DNA of 64,000 nt from NCBI GenBank assembly GCA_041658205.1, contig JBBAAO010000001.1, positions 2,790,001 through 2,854,000 of the forward strand. Direction: 5' to 3'. The position numbers were made by a program, and so were the translations under genes. Shown one piece after another: positions 63,819 through 64,000 of the stretch. The stretch is from Bacteroidota bacterium. Its GTDB lineage: Bacteria > Bacteroidota > Ignavibacteria > UBA10030 > UBA8401. How positions within the stretch are numbered: the first letter of the stretch is position 1; each line of letters starts with the position of its first letter. The notes under the pieces were generated by a model. The model was not told where the DNA came from and did not search any database. It saw only the letters and a list, made by a program, of their open reading frames with translations.

Positions 63819-64000
63819 TCAATGTATTTTTTTAGATGGAGGGGTATGTGGCTCAAAACTGGAAGATATTCCTTCCAAAATATGTACCCGCGCACGGATT
63901 TCATTCAATTTCTGCATAATGGTCATCACGCGCTCACTGCTGTTTTCCGCCAGATCGGTCATAAAATCTTTAATATTATCATCGTCGCATTGTCGTAATG
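63819..64000 (-). CDS. C-terminal fragment of a gene running off the right edge
   Basis: A minus-strand frame enters from beyond 64000 and stops at 63819, giving about 59 residues (LRQCDDDNIKDFMTDLAENS..., ending PSKKIH). The sequence is acidic and predicted helical (DFMTDLAENSSERVMTIMQKLNEIRARVHILEG) with a Pro/Ser tail. The open frame plus a strong terminator right after it argues for a real gene end. No family recognised. A poor alternative would be chance, since 180 bp without a stop is not long. Confidence 0.5.
   Translation of the reverse strand, partial: LRQCDDDNIKDFMTDLAENSSERVMTIMQKLNEIRARVHILEGISSSFEPHTPPSKKIH

Overview
The window looks like chromosome from a free-living FCB-group bacterium, most likely Ignavibacteria/Chlorobi-related or a deep Bacteroidota line. 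Six secreted proteins end in type IX secretion (T9SS) sorting domains, five of them with the 'NFPNPFNP/NYPNPFNP' signature. A PorV/PorQ-like barrel and a TonB-dependent receptor sit together, and a tRNA-Arg gene is preceded by a Bacteroidota-type promoter (TTTG-N19-TATATTTG). Several genes have good Shine-Dalgarno sequences (AGGAGG, GGAGG), which fits Ignavibacteria better than Bacteroidia. No rRNA, phage, plasmid or CRISPR locus was seen.

Layout. 0-7.2 kb: an operon on the minus strand of TonB receptor, large secreted protein, PorV-like protein and a further exported protein cut by the window edge. 7.3-18.8 kb: a probable carbohydrate sensing and response block. A solute-binding protein, a histidine kinase and a sigma54-type response regulator overlap by 4 bp each. 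Downstream of them are a T9SS protein built from repeated starch-binding-like domains, an SSS-type transporter and a T9SS protein with CBM9-like domains; the first two of these have sigma54-like promoters. 19-28 kb: a cytoplasmic hybrid kinase, a circularly permuted GH16 glucanase, a metallophosphoesterase/PQQ-propeller protein and a GDPD-LamG protein. 28-44 kb: mostly housekeeping genes (glnS, rsgA, RidA, LOG, trans-sulfuration enzyme, amidase, YajQ, an OGG2/MutY pair, an OmpR regulator, two tRNA-Arg) plus an HxlR/SRPBCC locus and a REP-associated transposase with its REP hairpins. 44-58.5 kb: a signalling region with two tandem receiver-kinase proteins, a 2421-residue kinase with about 14 PAS domains, a Cys-rich PAS kinase and a second sigma54-type regulator. 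59-64 kb: a small T9SS-tagged protein coupled to a subtilisin, then msrB and a truncated C-terminal fragment.

How it fits together. The recurring theme is extracellular polymer and sugar use (GH16, malectin, CBM, LamG, TonB, SSS) under two-component control with sigma54 activators. Five sites matching the -24/-12 pattern lie upstream of genes in the window (two strong, two fair, one weak). Mobile or repetitive DNA includes three copies of a ~340-bp element with short terminal inverted repeats, a REP/RAYT module and a paired inverted repeat built of GTCCC-N4-GGGAC hairpins. Domain boundaries and residue numbers were counted by eye; functions are by motif recognition without database searches.
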